A stretch of 64,000 nucleotides of DNA from Paraburkholderia largidicola. Lineage in GTDB: Bacteria; Pseudomonadota; Gammaproteobacteria; Burkholderiales; Burkholderiaceae. This document shows positions 11,076 to 20,030 of this stretch, one piece after another (within the stretch, counting starts at the first letter, position 1; the number at the start of each line of letters is the position of its first letter). The notes beneath the pieces were generated by a model. The model ran no database searches and had not been told where the DNA came from. It worked only from the letters and a program-made list of their open reading frames with translations. The stretch covers positions 930,001 to 994,000 of the forward strand of contig NZ_AP023174.1 of the NCBI RefSeq assembly GCF_013426895.1, written 5' to 3'. The position numbers and the translations under genes were made by a program.

Positions 11076-11110
11076 TGCGACCCGCCGCGCGCGGCGACGT
11101 CAGCAAAAGC

Positions 11111-11137
11111 AAAACGCCGGCGGAAGCCGGCGTTTTT
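11111..11137. terminator. Bidirectional terminator between cysM and mltB
   Basis: Perfect 11-bp stem AAAACGCCGGC / GCCGGCGTTTT with loop GGAA. It has T tracts on both strands and serves the two convergent genes. Confidence 0.88.
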
Positions 11138-11160
11138 GCATGGATTGAAAATGCGCGCGG

Positions 11161-12369
11161 CTATTGCGACGCGGCGGGCGTCGACGCATTGCCCGCTTCC
11201 GTCGCGGCCATCTGCGCTTTCACACGCTCGCCGAGCTGGTACACGGCCAGCGCATAGAAAAAGCTGCGGTTGTAGCGCGTCAGCACGTAGAAGTTCTTCA
11301 GGCCCAGCGTGTACTCCGTGGCACGTCCCGGCGACGGCAGATCGACCACGGTCACGGGCGTGCCCGCTTCCGCCGTCGTATCGAGCCCAGGCTGGTTCAT
11401 CAGCATGCCCGCCTTCAGCAGTTGCTGCAGCGACCAGCGCGGCTCCGGCGCGCCCGTCGCGGCTGCTTGCGCGATGCCGAGGCTGCCGGTGTCGGTGGCG
11501 ATATTCCACACGACGGGGCGCCCCGTCTCCCAACCGTTCTTGTTCAGATAGTTCGCGACGCTGCCGATCGCATCGGCCTGGCTCGTGCGCAGATCGATCC
11601 GCTTGTTGCCGTCGTAATCGACTGCGTACTGCACGATGCTGCTCGGCAAAAACTGCGGAATGCCGATTGCACCCGTGTACGAGCCGAGCACGGTGGTCGG
11701 ATCGATTTGGGAATCGCGCGTCCACACCAGGTAGTCTTCGAGATTCTTGCGGAACGTGATCATCCGGTCTGCGCGATTCGGCGTGTTCGGATAGTCGAAC
11801 GAGAGCGTGGTCAGCGCGTCGAGCACGCGGAAGTTACCCATGTAGCGCCCATAGATCGTCTCGACGCCGATGATGCCGACGATCACTTCGGGCGGCACGC
11901 CATATTGCTCATACGCGCGTTGCAGCGTCGCCTGGTTCGCGCGCCAGAACTTCACGCCCGCGTTGATGCGCACCGGGTCGAGAAAGCGCCCCTGATAGAC
12001 GCGCCAGTTCTTGACCGACGGCGTCGGCGAAGGCGTTACGAGCTTCACGGCCGTCGCCGAGTAGCTGACGCGCGCGAACAGCGCGTGCAGCGCAGCCGGA
12101 TCGAAGTCGTAGCGCGCGGCCATGTCGTTGATGAACGAATCGACATCCGCGTTGTTCGCATAGCGCTGCGGCACGATCTCTTCTTCGAACGTCTGTCCTT
12201 GCGCCGGTTGCTCGGGCTGCCCCTGCGCGAGCTGCATGCGCGGTTTGCTGACGGTCTGCGCCGAAGCCGGGCCGACTCCCGCGAACGCGCACCATGCGAT
12301 GGACAGTGCGGCGGCTACAGTCGTTGCGCGTAGCCGATAGTGTGCGGACGGAGCAAGCTTGACGGTCAT
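11161..12369 (-). CDS. mltB: Membrane-bound lytic murein transglycosylase B
   Basis: Cleaves the glycan strands of peptidoglycan to give 1,6-anhydro-muropeptides. The ATG at 12369 gives 402 residues with a signal peptide ending near GVGPASAQ; the frame is open well upstream, but only this start yields a proper export signal. No lipobox Cys is seen, so it may be a soluble or non-lipidated form. SltB motifs: VGIIGVETIYGRYMGNF (catalytic Glu), YTGAIGIPQFLPSS and YNRSFFYALAVYQLG at the C terminus. Confidence 0.93.
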   Translation of the reverse strand: MTVKLAPSAHYRLRATTVAAALSIAWCAFAGVGPASAQTVSKPRMQLAQGQPEQPAQGQTFEEEIVPQRYANNADVDSFINDMAARYDFDPAALHALFARVSYSATAVKLVTPSPTPSVKNWRVYQGRFLDPVRINAGVKFWRANQATLQRAYEQYGVPPEVIVGIIGVETIYGRYMGNFRVLDALTTLSFDYPNTPNRADRMITFRKNLEDYLVWTRDSQIDPTTVLGSYTGAIGIPQFLPSSIVQYAVDYDGNKRIDLRTSQADAIGSVANYLNKNGWETGRPVVWNIATDTGSLGIAQAAATGAPEPRWSLQQLLKAGMLMNQPGLDTTAEAGTPVTVVDLPSPGRATEYTLGLKNFYVLTRYNRSFFYALAVYQLGERVKAQMAATEAGNASTPAASQ

Positions 12370-12575
12370 GGTGAACTGGATGTTGGCGGGCAAAAAAAAG
12401 TTACGGGGCAGTATACCCGACGGGGTTCGCGAAACTGTGCAGAAGCGTTGCGGCATCACGGTCCCGGGGCATCGTGTGGTAACTTCGTAGTATTCGCGCA
12501 ACCTGCTTGCGTCAATGGACGGAGACATGCAGCGTGCTGTCGCACTTCGCGAGACGCGCTGCCCGAAATCAACAC

Positions 12576-13499
12576 ATGGCAACCGGTTTCTTTTCACACG
12601 CAGACTGTCTGCAACATGAGATGGGTCAATGGCATCCCGAATGCCCGGCCCGCCTGCAGGCGATCGAAGACCAGCTGATCGCAAGCCGCATCGGCGAGCT
12701 GATCGAGCGCGAGTCCGCGCCGCTTGCCGACGAAGCCGCGCTGTTGCGCGTGCATACGAAGGCGCACGTCGACTACATCCGTGAGCGTGCGCCGAGCGAG
12801 GGCTACGCGGAGATCGATCCCGACACGTCGATGAACCCGCATACGTGGAACGCCGCATTGCGCGCGGCGGGCGCGGCTGTCGCGGCGACGGATGCCGTGA
12901 TCGAAGGCCGTTACGACAATGCGTTTTGCAGCGTGCGGCCGCCTGGCCATCACGCGGAGCCGGCGCGAGCGATGGGCTTCTGCTTCTTCAATAACGTCGC
13001 GATTGCCGCGCGGCACGCGCTCGAAGTACACGGGCTCGAACGCGTCGCGATCATCGATTTCGACGTGCATCACGGCAACGGCACCGAGGCCGCGTTTTCG
13101 AACGACTCTCGCGTGCTGATGTGCAGCATCTTCCAGCATCCGTTTTATCCGTTCACGGGTGCCGACAATCAGGCGCCGAACATGTGCAATGTGCCGATCG
13201 CCGCGCGCTCGAAGGGCATGGTGGTGCGCGAGGCCGTCGACATGATCTGGCTGCCGCGTCTCGAAGCATTCAAGCCGCAGATGCTGTTCGTGTCGGCGGG
13301 TTTCGATGCGCATCGCGAGGACGATCTCGGCAATATGGCGCTCGTCGAGGACGACTATGCGTGGATCACCGAGCAGATTCGCCAGGTTGCGGCGAAGTAC
13401 GCGAAAGGGCGCATCGTCAGCTGTCTGGAAGGCGGCTACAACCTGTCGGCGCTCGGGCGCAGCGTCGTCGCGCACGTGCGGGCGCTCGCCGATATCTGA
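12576..13499 (+). CDS. Histone deacetylase family protein (acetylpolyamine or related amidohydrolase)
   Basis: Zn-dependent deacetylase fold. From the ATG at 12576 the product is 307 residues. Active-site features: RPPGHHAEP (catalytic His pair), IDFDVHHGNGTEAAF (Zn ligands Asp and His) and SAGFDAHREDDLG (second Zn Asp), then the glycine-rich LEGGYNLSALG. Bacterial members deacetylate polyamines, acetoin-related or unknown substrates, so the substrate cannot be fixed from sequence. It diverges from mltB and is followed after 38 nt by a crotonase gene. Confidence 0.9.
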   Translation: MATGFFSHADCLQHEMGQWHPECPARLQAIEDQLIASRIGELIERESAPLADEAALLRVHTKAHVDYIRERAPSEGYAEIDPDTSMNPHTWNAALRAAGAAVAATDAVIEGRYDNAFCSVRPPGHHAEPARAMGFCFFNNVAIAARHALEVHGLERVAIIDFDVHHGNGTEAAFSNDSRVLMCSIFQHPFYPFTGADNQAPNMCNVPIAARSKGMVVREAVDMIWLPRLEAFKPQMLFVSAGFDAHREDDLGNMALVEDDYAWITEQIRQVAAKYAKGRIVSCLEGGYNLSALGRSVVAHVRALADI

Positions 13500-13537
13500 A
13501 GGCAGGCGGCGAGCATCGGAAGAGAGGCCACCACATC

Positions 13538-14347
13538 ATGAACGCAGACGCAGCGGTTCAACCGATCGAAGTCACGCAAGACGCTTATGACCTGCGCGGC
13601 GTCGTGCGCCTCACGCTGAACCGGCCGGACGCATTCAACGCGCTCTCCGAAGCGCTGCTCGACGACATGCAGACGCATCTCGCCGATATCGCGAAGAGCG
13701 ACGCGCGCGTCGTCGTGATTGCGGGTGCGGGCCGCGCGTTTTGCGCCGGGCACGATCTGAAGGAAATGCGCGCGGCGCCGTCGCTCGATTACTACCAGTC
13801 GCTGTTCGCGCGCTGCACGAAGATGATGCTCGCGATCCAGCGCCTGCCGCAGCCGGTGATCGCGCGCGTGCATGGCACGGCGACGGCGGCGGGCTGTCAG
13901 CTCGTGGCGATGTGCGATCTCGCCGTTGCTGCCGATACCGCGCGCTTCGCCGTGTCGGGCGTCAATCTCGGACTGTTCTGCGCGACGCCGTCGGTGCCGC
14001 TGTCGCGCAACCTGTCGCGCAAGGCTGCGCTCGAAATGCTGCTGACGGGCGACTTCATCGACGCGATGGCGGCGAAGCAGCAAGGCCTCGTGAATCGCGT
14101 GGTGCCGCTCGACATGCTCGATGCCGAAGTCGCCGCGCTCGCGAAGAGCATTTGCGCGAAGCCGCGTGCAGCGGTCGAAGCGGGCAAGGGCCTGTTCTAC
14201 CGGCAGCTCGAAATGGGCGTCGAGGCTGCGTACCAGCTGGCCGGGCAAACGATGGCCTGCAACATGATGGACGAATCGGCGCTCGAAGGCGTGCAGGCGT
14301 TCATCGACAAACGGCCGCCCGACTGGCCGCACACATCCGGCCGCTAG
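13538..14347 (+). CDS. Enoyl-CoA hydratase/isomerase (crotonase) family protein, ECHDC3-like
   Basis: 269 residues from the ATG at 13538, which has AGAGAGG before it; the frame is open far upstream within the previous gene. Crotonase features: first oxyanion-hole segment GAGRAFCAGHDLKEM and second GTATAAGCQLVAMCDLAVAAD. The positions that carry the two catalytic glutamates of classical hydratases read GCQLVA and GLFCATPSVPL, so neither Glu is evident. That pattern resembles the ECHDC3 group, and hydration activity is therefore doubtful. It is convergent with the next gene, 6 nt apart. Confidence 0.88.
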   Translation: MNADAAVQPIEVTQDAYDLRGVVRLTLNRPDAFNALSEALLDDMQTHLADIAKSDARVVVIAGAGRAFCAGHDLKEMRAAPSLDYYQSLFARCTKMMLAIQRLPQPVIARVHGTATAAGCQLVAMCDLAVAADTARFAVSGVNLGLFCATPSVPLSRNLSRKAALEMLLTGDFIDAMAAKQQGLVNRVVPLDMLDAEVAALAKSICAKPRAAVEAGKGLFYRQLEMGVEAAYQLAGQTMACNMMDESALEGVQAFIDKRPPDWPHTSGR

Positions 14348-14353
14348 GCCAGC

Positions 14354-15229
14354 TTATTCCGAACGTTTCAAAATCCACGCGACGAGCGCGTCGATCACGC
14401 GCTCGCGGTCGAGGTCGTTCATCGTCTCGTGATAGCTGCCTTCGTAGAGCGTCAGCGTCTTGTCGGGCGAGCCGGCATGCGCGCCGAAGTCGCGGCTGCC
14501 GTCGGGCTCGGTGAGCTTGTCGGCGGTGCCGTGCCAGATCAAAAGCGGCGTGCGCAGGCCCGCGCGTCCCTGTTCGATGCGCTGCATCGCAAGCAGCAGT
14601 TCGGCGCCCGTGCGCGCGGGAATCGCGCCGTGATGCACGAGGGGATCGTAGCGGTTCGCATCGACCACGCTCGCGTCGCGCGACAGCAGCGCGGCGTCGA
14701 TCTTCATCGCCGGAAAGGTGGGCCACACGCGGCTGATCTTCTGGCTCAGCGCCAGCATCCAGCGCGGCACGTCGCGGCCCGGCGCGAGGGCAGGACTGGA
14801 CAGGATCAACCCGTTCAGATGGCGCCGTTGCGCCGCCTGTTCTTCTATCGCGTAAAGCGCCGCGATCGCGCCGCCCATGCTGTGACCCATCAGGAAAAGC
14901 GGGCCGTCGTTGTGGGCCGCCTCGGCAAGGAGCGCATCGGCGTCGAGCAGATACTCGTCGAAGCGCTCGATCCAGGCGCGCCGGCCCGGCGCATCGCCAT
15001 GCCCGCGCAGATCGATGGCGATCAGTTCGATTCCATTCGCATTGAGTGCCTGCGCGAGCGGCGCGTACCGTCCCGCGTGCTCGGCGAGACCGTGGATCAG
15101 CGCGACCGTCGCGCAGCGCAGCCCGGCCGCGCGCCACCGATAGAGCGGCAGTTCGAGGCCGTCGCGCGTCAGGGTCTGCGAGCGTTCGGGGTTCCGCGCG
15201 GCGGAAGTGGCAGCCTGGGAGGTCTCCAT
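14354..15229 (-). CDS. Alpha/beta hydrolase, monoacylglycerol lipase/lysophospholipase type
   Basis: 291 residues with the Hydrolase_4 layout: HGLAEHAGRYAPLAQAL (HG oxyanion motif), nucleophile elbow GHSMGG near residue 118, acid in the region around GTADKLTEPDGS, and catalytic His in YEGSYHETMNDLDR. No signal peptide, so cytoplasmic. It likely hydrolyses monoglycerides or lysophospholipids; the substrate is inferred only from the family. No operon partner is evident. Confidence 0.88.
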   Translation of the reverse strand: METSQAATSAARNPERSQTLTRDGLELPLYRWRAAGLRCATVALIHGLAEHAGRYAPLAQALNANGIELIAIDLRGHGDAPGRRAWIERFDEYLLDADALLAEAAHNDGPLFLMGHSMGGAIAALYAIEEQAAQRRHLNGLILSSPALAPGRDVPRWMLALSQKISRVWPTFPAMKIDAALLSRDASVVDANRYDPLVHHGAIPARTGAELLLAMQRIEQGRAGLRTPLLIWHGTADKLTEPDGSRDFGAHAGSPDKTLTLYEGSYHETMNDLDRERVIDALVAWILKRSE

Positions 15230-15465
15230 GGCATTTGTCCGATGTTTATAGATTGCGCTCGATCATAGCCGCATGCGCATGACCGTTCGTGTCTGGTCAA
15301 ACGGAGCGATCCTCTAATTCCGCTGTGTTATGAAAGATCGCGAATTGATTATTAAAGGATATGACGCGACTGCGGTAAAATCGTCGGCTCAAATCCCAAT
15401 AAAAGTCACGGCGGCCGGTGCCCGGGGCGTACAACGCTCGATGGCAGTCCGCCGTTTCGTTTTTC

Positions 15466-16500
15466 ATGATCGAACTACGCAACCTATCGCAGCGTTTTCC
15501 GGGGCCACGGGGCTGGATCGAAGCGCTGCACAACGTCAATCTGTCGATTCCTCGCGGCGAGGTGTTCGGCATCATCGGACGCAGTGGCGCGGGCAAGAGC
15601 ACGCTGGTCCGCACCATCAACCTGCTGACGCGCCCGACGGAAGGCAATGTCGTCGTCGACGGCAGCGATCTCACCACGATGCCCGCCGCGCAACTGCGCG
15701 AAGCGCGTCGCGAGATCGGCATGATCTTCCAGCACTTCAATTTATTGTCGTCGCGCACGGTGTACGACAACGTCGCGCTGCCGCTCGAACTGGCCGGCAT
15801 GAAGCGCGCGGAAATCGAGGCGCATGTGCTGCCGCTGCTCGATCTGGTCGGCCTGTCGGCGCAGAAGGACCGCTATCCGTCGCAGATCAGCGGCGGGCAG
15901 AAGCAGCGCGTCGGCATTGCGCGCGCGCTCGCGAGCAAGCCGAAAGTGCTGCTCTCCGACGAAGCGACCTCCGCGCTCGACCCCGAAACGACCCGCGCGA
16001 TTCTCGATCTGCTCAAGCGCATCAACCGCGAACTGAAGCTCACCATCGTGCTGATCACCCACCAGATGGAAGTCATCAAGCAGGTGTGCGACCGCGTCGC
16101 GGTGCTCGACAACGGCCGCGTGGTCGAAGAGGGCAAGGTCATCGACGTGTTCCTGCAACCACACCACGAAGTCACGCGCGCGCTGATCGGCGACGTGATC
16201 GCACAGGAGTTGCCGCCTGCGATGAAGGCGCGCGTCGCCGAGCGTCTGAAGACGGGCAGCGGCCATCTGCTGCGGCTCGCGTTCACGGGTTCAGGCGTCG
16301 ATCAGCCGATTCTTTCGGAGACGATCCGCCGCTACGAGCTGGACTTCAACATCCTGCACGGCCAGATCGACGAGATCCAGGGTCAGGCGTTCGGCTCGCT
16401 CGCGGTGCTCGCGGGCGGCGAACCGACGAAGGTGGCGCAGGCGATGACGTATCTGCGCGAACAGGGCGTGGTGGTCGAGGAGTTGTCGTATGTTGAGTGA
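15466..16500 (+). CDS. metN: Methionine ABC transporter, ATP-binding protein
   Basis: ATPase of the MetNIQ importer for D- and L-methionine. From the ATG at 15466 it is 344 residues, matching E. coli MetN; an upstream GTG at 15418 is possible but unneeded. Walker [10 protein letters not shown], signature [14 protein letters not shown], Walker [17 protein letters not shown]-loop ITHQME, and a C-terminal NIL/ACT-like domain (about 265-344) for methionine feedback. metI overlaps by 11 nt. I saw no clear S-box or other riboswitch in the 236 nt upstream. Confidence 0.96.
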   Translation: MIELRNLSQRFPGPRGWIEALHNVNLSIPRGEVFGIIGRSGAGKSTLVRTINLLTRPTEGNVVVDGSDLTTMPAAQLREARREIGMIFQHFNLLSSRTVYDNVALPLELAGMKRAEIEAHVLPLLDLVGLSAQKDRYPSQISGGQKQRVGIARALASKPKVLLSDEATSALDPETTRAILDLLKRINRELKLTIVLITHQMEVIKQVCDRVAVLDNGRVVEEGKVIDVFLQPHHEVTRALIGDVIAQELPPAMKARVAERLKTGSGHLLRLAFTGSGVDQPILSETIRRYELDFNILHGQIDEIQGQAFGSLAVLAGGEPTKVAQAMTYLREQGVVVEELSYVE

Positions 16501-17143
16501 AATGTTCGATATGTTCGTGCAGTCGTTCTGGGAGACGCTGATCATGGTCGGCATCTCGGGACTGATCGGCGCGGCCGTCGGCCTGCCGCTCGGCGTGCTG
16601 CTCTATCTGACCGATCGCCAGGGCGTGCTGCAGAACATCGCCGCCAATCGTGCGATGGGCGTGGTCGTCAATGCCGTGCGCTCGACGCCGTTCATCATCC
16701 TGCTCGTCGCGGTGATTCCGTTTACGCGCCTCGTGGTCGGCTCGTCGATCGGCACGGCGGCGGCCGTCGTGCCGCTGACGATCGCCGCCGCGCCGTTCAT
16801 CGCGCGGCTTGCCGAGACGGCGTTGCGCGAAGTCGATCGTGGCCTGATCGAAGCCGCCCAGGCAATGGGCGCGACCACCTCGCAGATCGTGTTCAAGGTG
16901 CTGCTGCCGGAATCGCTGCCGGGCATCGTCGCGGGTCTGACCATCACCTTCGTGTCGCTGGTCGGCTATTCGGCGATGGCGGGCGCGATCGGCGGTGGCG
17001 GTCTGGGCGATCTCGGCATCCGCTACGGATACCAACGCTTTTTGCCGGAAGTGATGTTGACGGTCGTCGTGATTCTGATCGTCTTCGTGCAACTGGTGCA
17101 GTCGTTCGGGGATTGGCTCGTGCGTCGTTTGAGCCACAAATAA
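16490..17143 (+). CDS. metI: Methionine ABC transporter, permease
   Basis: 217-residue permease with about five membrane spans and the EAA coupling loop [20 protein letters not shown] (about residues 122-141) that docks onto MetN. The start overlaps the metN end by 11 nt, indicating translational coupling. metQ follows. Confidence 0.96.
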   Translation: MLSEMFDMFVQSFWETLIMVGISGLIGAAVGLPLGVLLYLTDRQGVLQNIAANRAMGVVVNAVRSTPFIILLVAVIPFTRLVVGSSIGTAAAVVPLTIAAAPFIARLAETALREVDRGLIEAAQAMGATTSQIVFKVLLPESLPGIVAGLTITFVSLVGYSAMAGAIGGGGLGDLGIRYGYQRFLPEVMLTVVVILIVFVQLVQSFGDWLVRRLSHK

Positions 17144-17171
17144 ACACTTTCAAAAAGACAAAGGTTTGGTC

Positions 17172-17978
17172 ATGCAACGTCGTTTCATTCTGAAGGCCGC
17201 CGCCGTGCTGGGCGCGGCATCGCTCATCGGCTTCGGTACGTCATCGCTCGCATTCGCCGACGAATCGATCAAGGTCGGCGTGACGGGCGGCCCGCACGCG
17301 CAAATCATGGACGTCGTAAAGACGGTCGCGGCGAAGAACGGCCTGAACATCAAGGTGATCGAGTTTTCGGACTACGTGCAACCGAACGCGGCGCTCGCGG
17401 GCGGCGACCTCGACGCGAACAGCTATCAGCACGACCCGTATCTGCAGGCACAGGTGAAAGACCGCGGCTACAAGCTGATCAGGATCGCGGACACCGTGAC
17501 CTATCCGATGGGCATCTATTCGAAGAAGGTGAAGACGCTCGCCGAACTGCCGGCGGGCGCGAAGATCGCCGTGCCGAACGATCCGACCAACGGCGGCCGC
17601 GCGCTGCTGTTGCTGCAGAAGCAGGGCCTGCTCAAGCTGAAAGCTGATGCGGGCCTGAAGGCGACGCCGCTCGATATCGTCGACAACCCGAAGAAGCTGA
17701 AGATCGTCGAACTCGACGCAGCACAGATTCCGCGTTCGCTCGGCGATGTCGACGCCGCCGCGATCAATACGAACTTCGCGATGGAAGCCGGTCTGAAGCC
17801 GAAGCAGGACGCCATTGCGATCGAAGATCCGAAGGGTCCGTACGTGAACGTCATTGCGATCCGCGAGGCGGACCGCAACAAGCCGTGGGTGGCGAAGCTG
17901 GTCGCGGCTTACCACTCGCCGGAAGTGAAGCAGTTCATCGAAAGCAAGTTTGGCGGCGCGGTCATCGCGTCCTGGTAA
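17172..17978 (+). CDS. metQ: Methionine-binding protein, NlpA family
   Basis: Periplasmic methionine receptor for MetNI; 268 residues from the ATG at 17172, which has an AAAGG site before it. The N terminus (MQRRFILKAAAVLGAASLIG) is an export signal with an RR pair, cut near SLAFA. No lipobox Cys is present, unlike E. coli MetQ, so it may be soluble periplasmic. NlpA-family motifs: VGVTGGPHAQIMDVVK, NSYQHDPYL and VPNDPTNGGRALLLLQKQGLL. A terminator follows at 18048. Confidence 0.95.
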   Translation: MQRRFILKAAAVLGAASLIGFGTSSLAFADESIKVGVTGGPHAQIMDVVKTVAAKNGLNIKVIEFSDYVQPNAALAGGDLDANSYQHDPYLQAQVKDRGYKLIRIADTVTYPMGIYSKKVKTLAELPAGAKIAVPNDPTNGGRALLLLQKQGLLKLKADAGLKATPLDIVDNPKKLKIVELDAAQIPRSLGDVDAAAINTNFAMEAGLKPKQDAIAIEDPKGPYVNVIAIREADRNKPWVAKLVAAYHSPEVKQFIESKFGGAVIASW

Positions 17979-18047
17979 TCCGGCGTGGCGCCGCATTACG
18001 TGGCGACGGGCGGCGTATGGGATCGTGCTGTCTGAAGAATCGGTAGC

Positions 18048-18076
18048 AACCCGGACTTGGCGTCCGGGTTTTTTTA
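18048..18076 (+). terminator. Rho-independent terminator after metQ
   Basis: AACCCGGAC (18048-18056) pairs with GTCCGGGTT (18062-18070), with a run of T residues following to 18075. Confidence 0.85.
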
Positions 18077-18177
18077 GATATAGAATAGCACGACCGTTCG
18101 CTATTTCCGTCACACCGTCGGGGAGCGATATCCTCAACACCAAGCAATCCCGGACCGGCTGCCGCAGAGGCTGTCGC

Positions 18178-18183
18178 TATAAT
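18178..18183 (+). promoter_or_regulatory. Candidate -10 element for etfBA
   Basis: A perfect TATAAT lies 40 nt upstream of the etfB ATG. No good -35 is present at 16-18 nt, so the promoter call is tentative. Confidence 0.45.
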
Positions 18184-18223
18184 GTCCGTCGGGTTGACGT
18201 ATTCGTAACTTTGGAGCGTGTGC

Positions 18224-18973
18224 ATGAAAATCCTGGTGCCAGTCAAGAGAGTGGTTGACTACAACGTGAAGGTCCGCGTGAAGTCGGACAACACGGGTGT
18301 CGACATTGCGAATGTGAAGATGTCGATGAATCCGTTCGACGAAATCGCCGTCGAAGAAGCCGTGCGTCTGCGCGAAGCGGGCGTGGCAACGGAAGTGATC
18401 GCGGTGTCGGCGGGCGTCGCGCAATGTCAGGAAACGCTGCGCACGGCGCTGGCGATCGGCGCGGATCGCGCGATCCTGATCGAATCGAACGAAGAGCTGC
18501 AGCCGCTGGCTGTCGCGAAGCTGCTCAAGGCGCTGGTCGACAAGGAACAGCCGCAGCTGGTGATCCTCGGCAAGCAGGCCATCGACGACGATTCCAACCA
18601 GACGGGCCAGATGCTCGCTGCACTGGCCAATCTGCCGCAAGCGACGTTTGCATCGAAGGTTGTCGTAGCGGATGGCAAGGCGACGGTGTCGCGTGAAGTC
18701 GATGGCGGCGCGGAAACGCTGTCGCTGACGCTGCCGGCTGTCATCACGACCGATCTGCGCCTGAACGAGCCGCGCTACGTAACGCTGCCGAACATCATGA
18801 AGGCGAAGAAGAAGCCGCTCGAAACCGTGAAGCCGGAAGACCTGGGCGTCGATGTCACGCCGCGTCTGAAGACGCTGAAGGTCAGCGAGCCGCCGAAGCG
18901 CTCGGCTGGCGTGAAGGTGGCCGACGTGAAGACGCTGGTCGAGAAGCTGAAGACCGAAGCCAAAGTGCTTTGA
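18224..18973 (+). CDS. etfB: Electron transfer flavoprotein subunit beta
   Basis: AMP-binding subunit of ETF, which carries electrons from acyl-CoA dehydrogenases to the ETF:quinone oxidoreductase. 249 residues beginning [19 protein letters not shown]. The ETF-beta signature region includes [11 protein letters not shown] and [20 protein letters not shown]. etfA follows after 18 nt and an acyl-CoA dehydrogenase lies beyond, a fitting functional group. Confidence 0.96.
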   Translation: MKILVPVKRVVDYNVKVRVKSDNTGVDIANVKMSMNPFDEIAVEEAVRLREAGVATEVIAVSAGVAQCQETLRTALAIGADRAILIESNEELQPLAVAKLLKALVDKEQPQLVILGKQAIDDDSNQTGQMLAALANLPQATFASKVVVADGKATVSREVDGGAETLSLTLPAVITTDLRLNEPRYVTLPNIMKAKKKPLETVKPEDLGVDVTPRLKTLKVSEPPKRSAGVKVADVKTLVEKLKTEAKVL

Positions 18974-18991
18974 TCTACGGAGACGAATGAA

Positions 18992-19927
18992 ATGACGATT
19001 CTGGTAATTGCTGAACACGACAACGCGGCGCTGAAGGCAGCGACGCTCAATACGGTTGCTGCCGCGCAGAAGATCGGTGGCGACGTTCACGTGCTGGTGG
19101 CTGGCCACAACGCGCAAGGCGCGGCTGACGCGGCGGCGAAGGTGGCAGGCGTGGCGAAGGTGCTGCTCGCCGACGCGCCGCAACTGGCAGCAGGCCTCGC
19201 GGAAAACGTCGAGGCGACGGTGCTGAATGTCGCGAAGGACTACTCGCACATCCTCGCGCCCGCTACGGCTTACGGCAAGAACATCGCGCCGCGAATCGCA
19301 GCGAAGCTCGACGTCGCGCAGATCAGCGACATCACGGCTGTCGATTCGGCCGATACGTTCGAGCGTCCGATCTACGCGGGCAACGCGATTGCGATCGTGC
19401 AATCGGCTGATCCCATCAAGGTCATCACGGTGCGTTCGACGGGCTTCGACCCGGTTGCAGCGGAAGGCGGCAGCGCATCGGTCGAGAAGATCGAAGCGGC
19501 AGCCGATACGGGCATCTCGCAGTTCGTGAGCCGTGAAGTGACGAAGCTCGACCGTCCGGAACTGACGTCGGCGCACGTCATTGTGTCGGGCGGTCGTGGT
19601 CTGGGCAGCGGCGAGAACTACACGAAGGTGCTGGAGCCGCTGGCCGACAAACTCGGCGCGGCAATGGGCGCATCGCGCGCAGCCGTCGACGCGGGCTACG
19701 TGCCGAACGACTATCAGGTCGGTCAGACGGGCAAGATCGTCGCGCCGCAGCTGTACATCGCGGTCGGTATCTCGGGCGCGATCCAGCATCTCGCAGGCAT
19801 GAAGGACTCGAAGGTCATCGTTGCCATCAACAAGGACGAAGAAGCGCCGATTTTCAGCGTCGCGGATTATGGCCTCGTTGGCGATCTGTTCACCGTCGTG
19901 CCGGAGCTGGTGAAGGAACTCGGCTGA
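18992..19927 (+). CDS. etfA: Electron transfer flavoprotein subunit alpha
   Basis: FAD-binding subunit of ETF, 311 residues. The C-terminal FAD domain shows [48 protein letters not shown] and [10 protein letters not shown], all typical. Cotranscribed with etfB and closed by a terminator at 19968. Confidence 0.96.
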   Translation: MTILVIAEHDNAALKAATLNTVAAAQKIGGDVHVLVAGHNAQGAADAAAKVAGVAKVLLADAPQLAAGLAENVEATVLNVAKDYSHILAPATAYGKNIAPRIAAKLDVAQISDITAVDSADTFERPIYAGNAIAIVQSADPIKVITVRSTGFDPVAAEGGSASVEKIEAAADTGISQFVSREVTKLDRPELTSAHVIVSGGRGLGSGENYTKVLEPLADKLGAAMGASRAAVDAGYVPNDYQVGQTGKIVAPQLYIAVGISGAIQHLAGMKDSKVIVAINKDEEAPIFSVADYGLVGDLFTVVPELVKELG

Positions 19928-19967
19928 TAAAGCGGCACGCCGCCTGACGGCAAACGACAGCAAAGCG

Positions 19968-20006
19968 AAGAGGCGCGAGGATGTTGAATCCAGCGCCTCT
20001 TTTTTC
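19968..20006 (+). terminator. Rho-independent terminator after etfA
   Basis: AAGAGGCGC (19968-19976) pairs with GCGCCTCTT (19993-20001) across a 16-nt loop, then T residues. It separates etfBA from the acyl-CoA dehydrogenase gene 25 nt later. Confidence 0.75.
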
Positions 20007-20030
20007 ATCGGAGTCAGGGAGGAGACACAC

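Noticed and set aside
15230..15465. Methionine or SAM riboswitch upstream of metNIQ
   Set aside because: No S-box-like conserved core or terminator/antiterminator pair could be recognised in the leader.
15330..16496. 388-codon frame overlapping metN in another frame
   Set aside because: Arg/Ala-rich shadow of metN; metN has full Walker and signature motifs.
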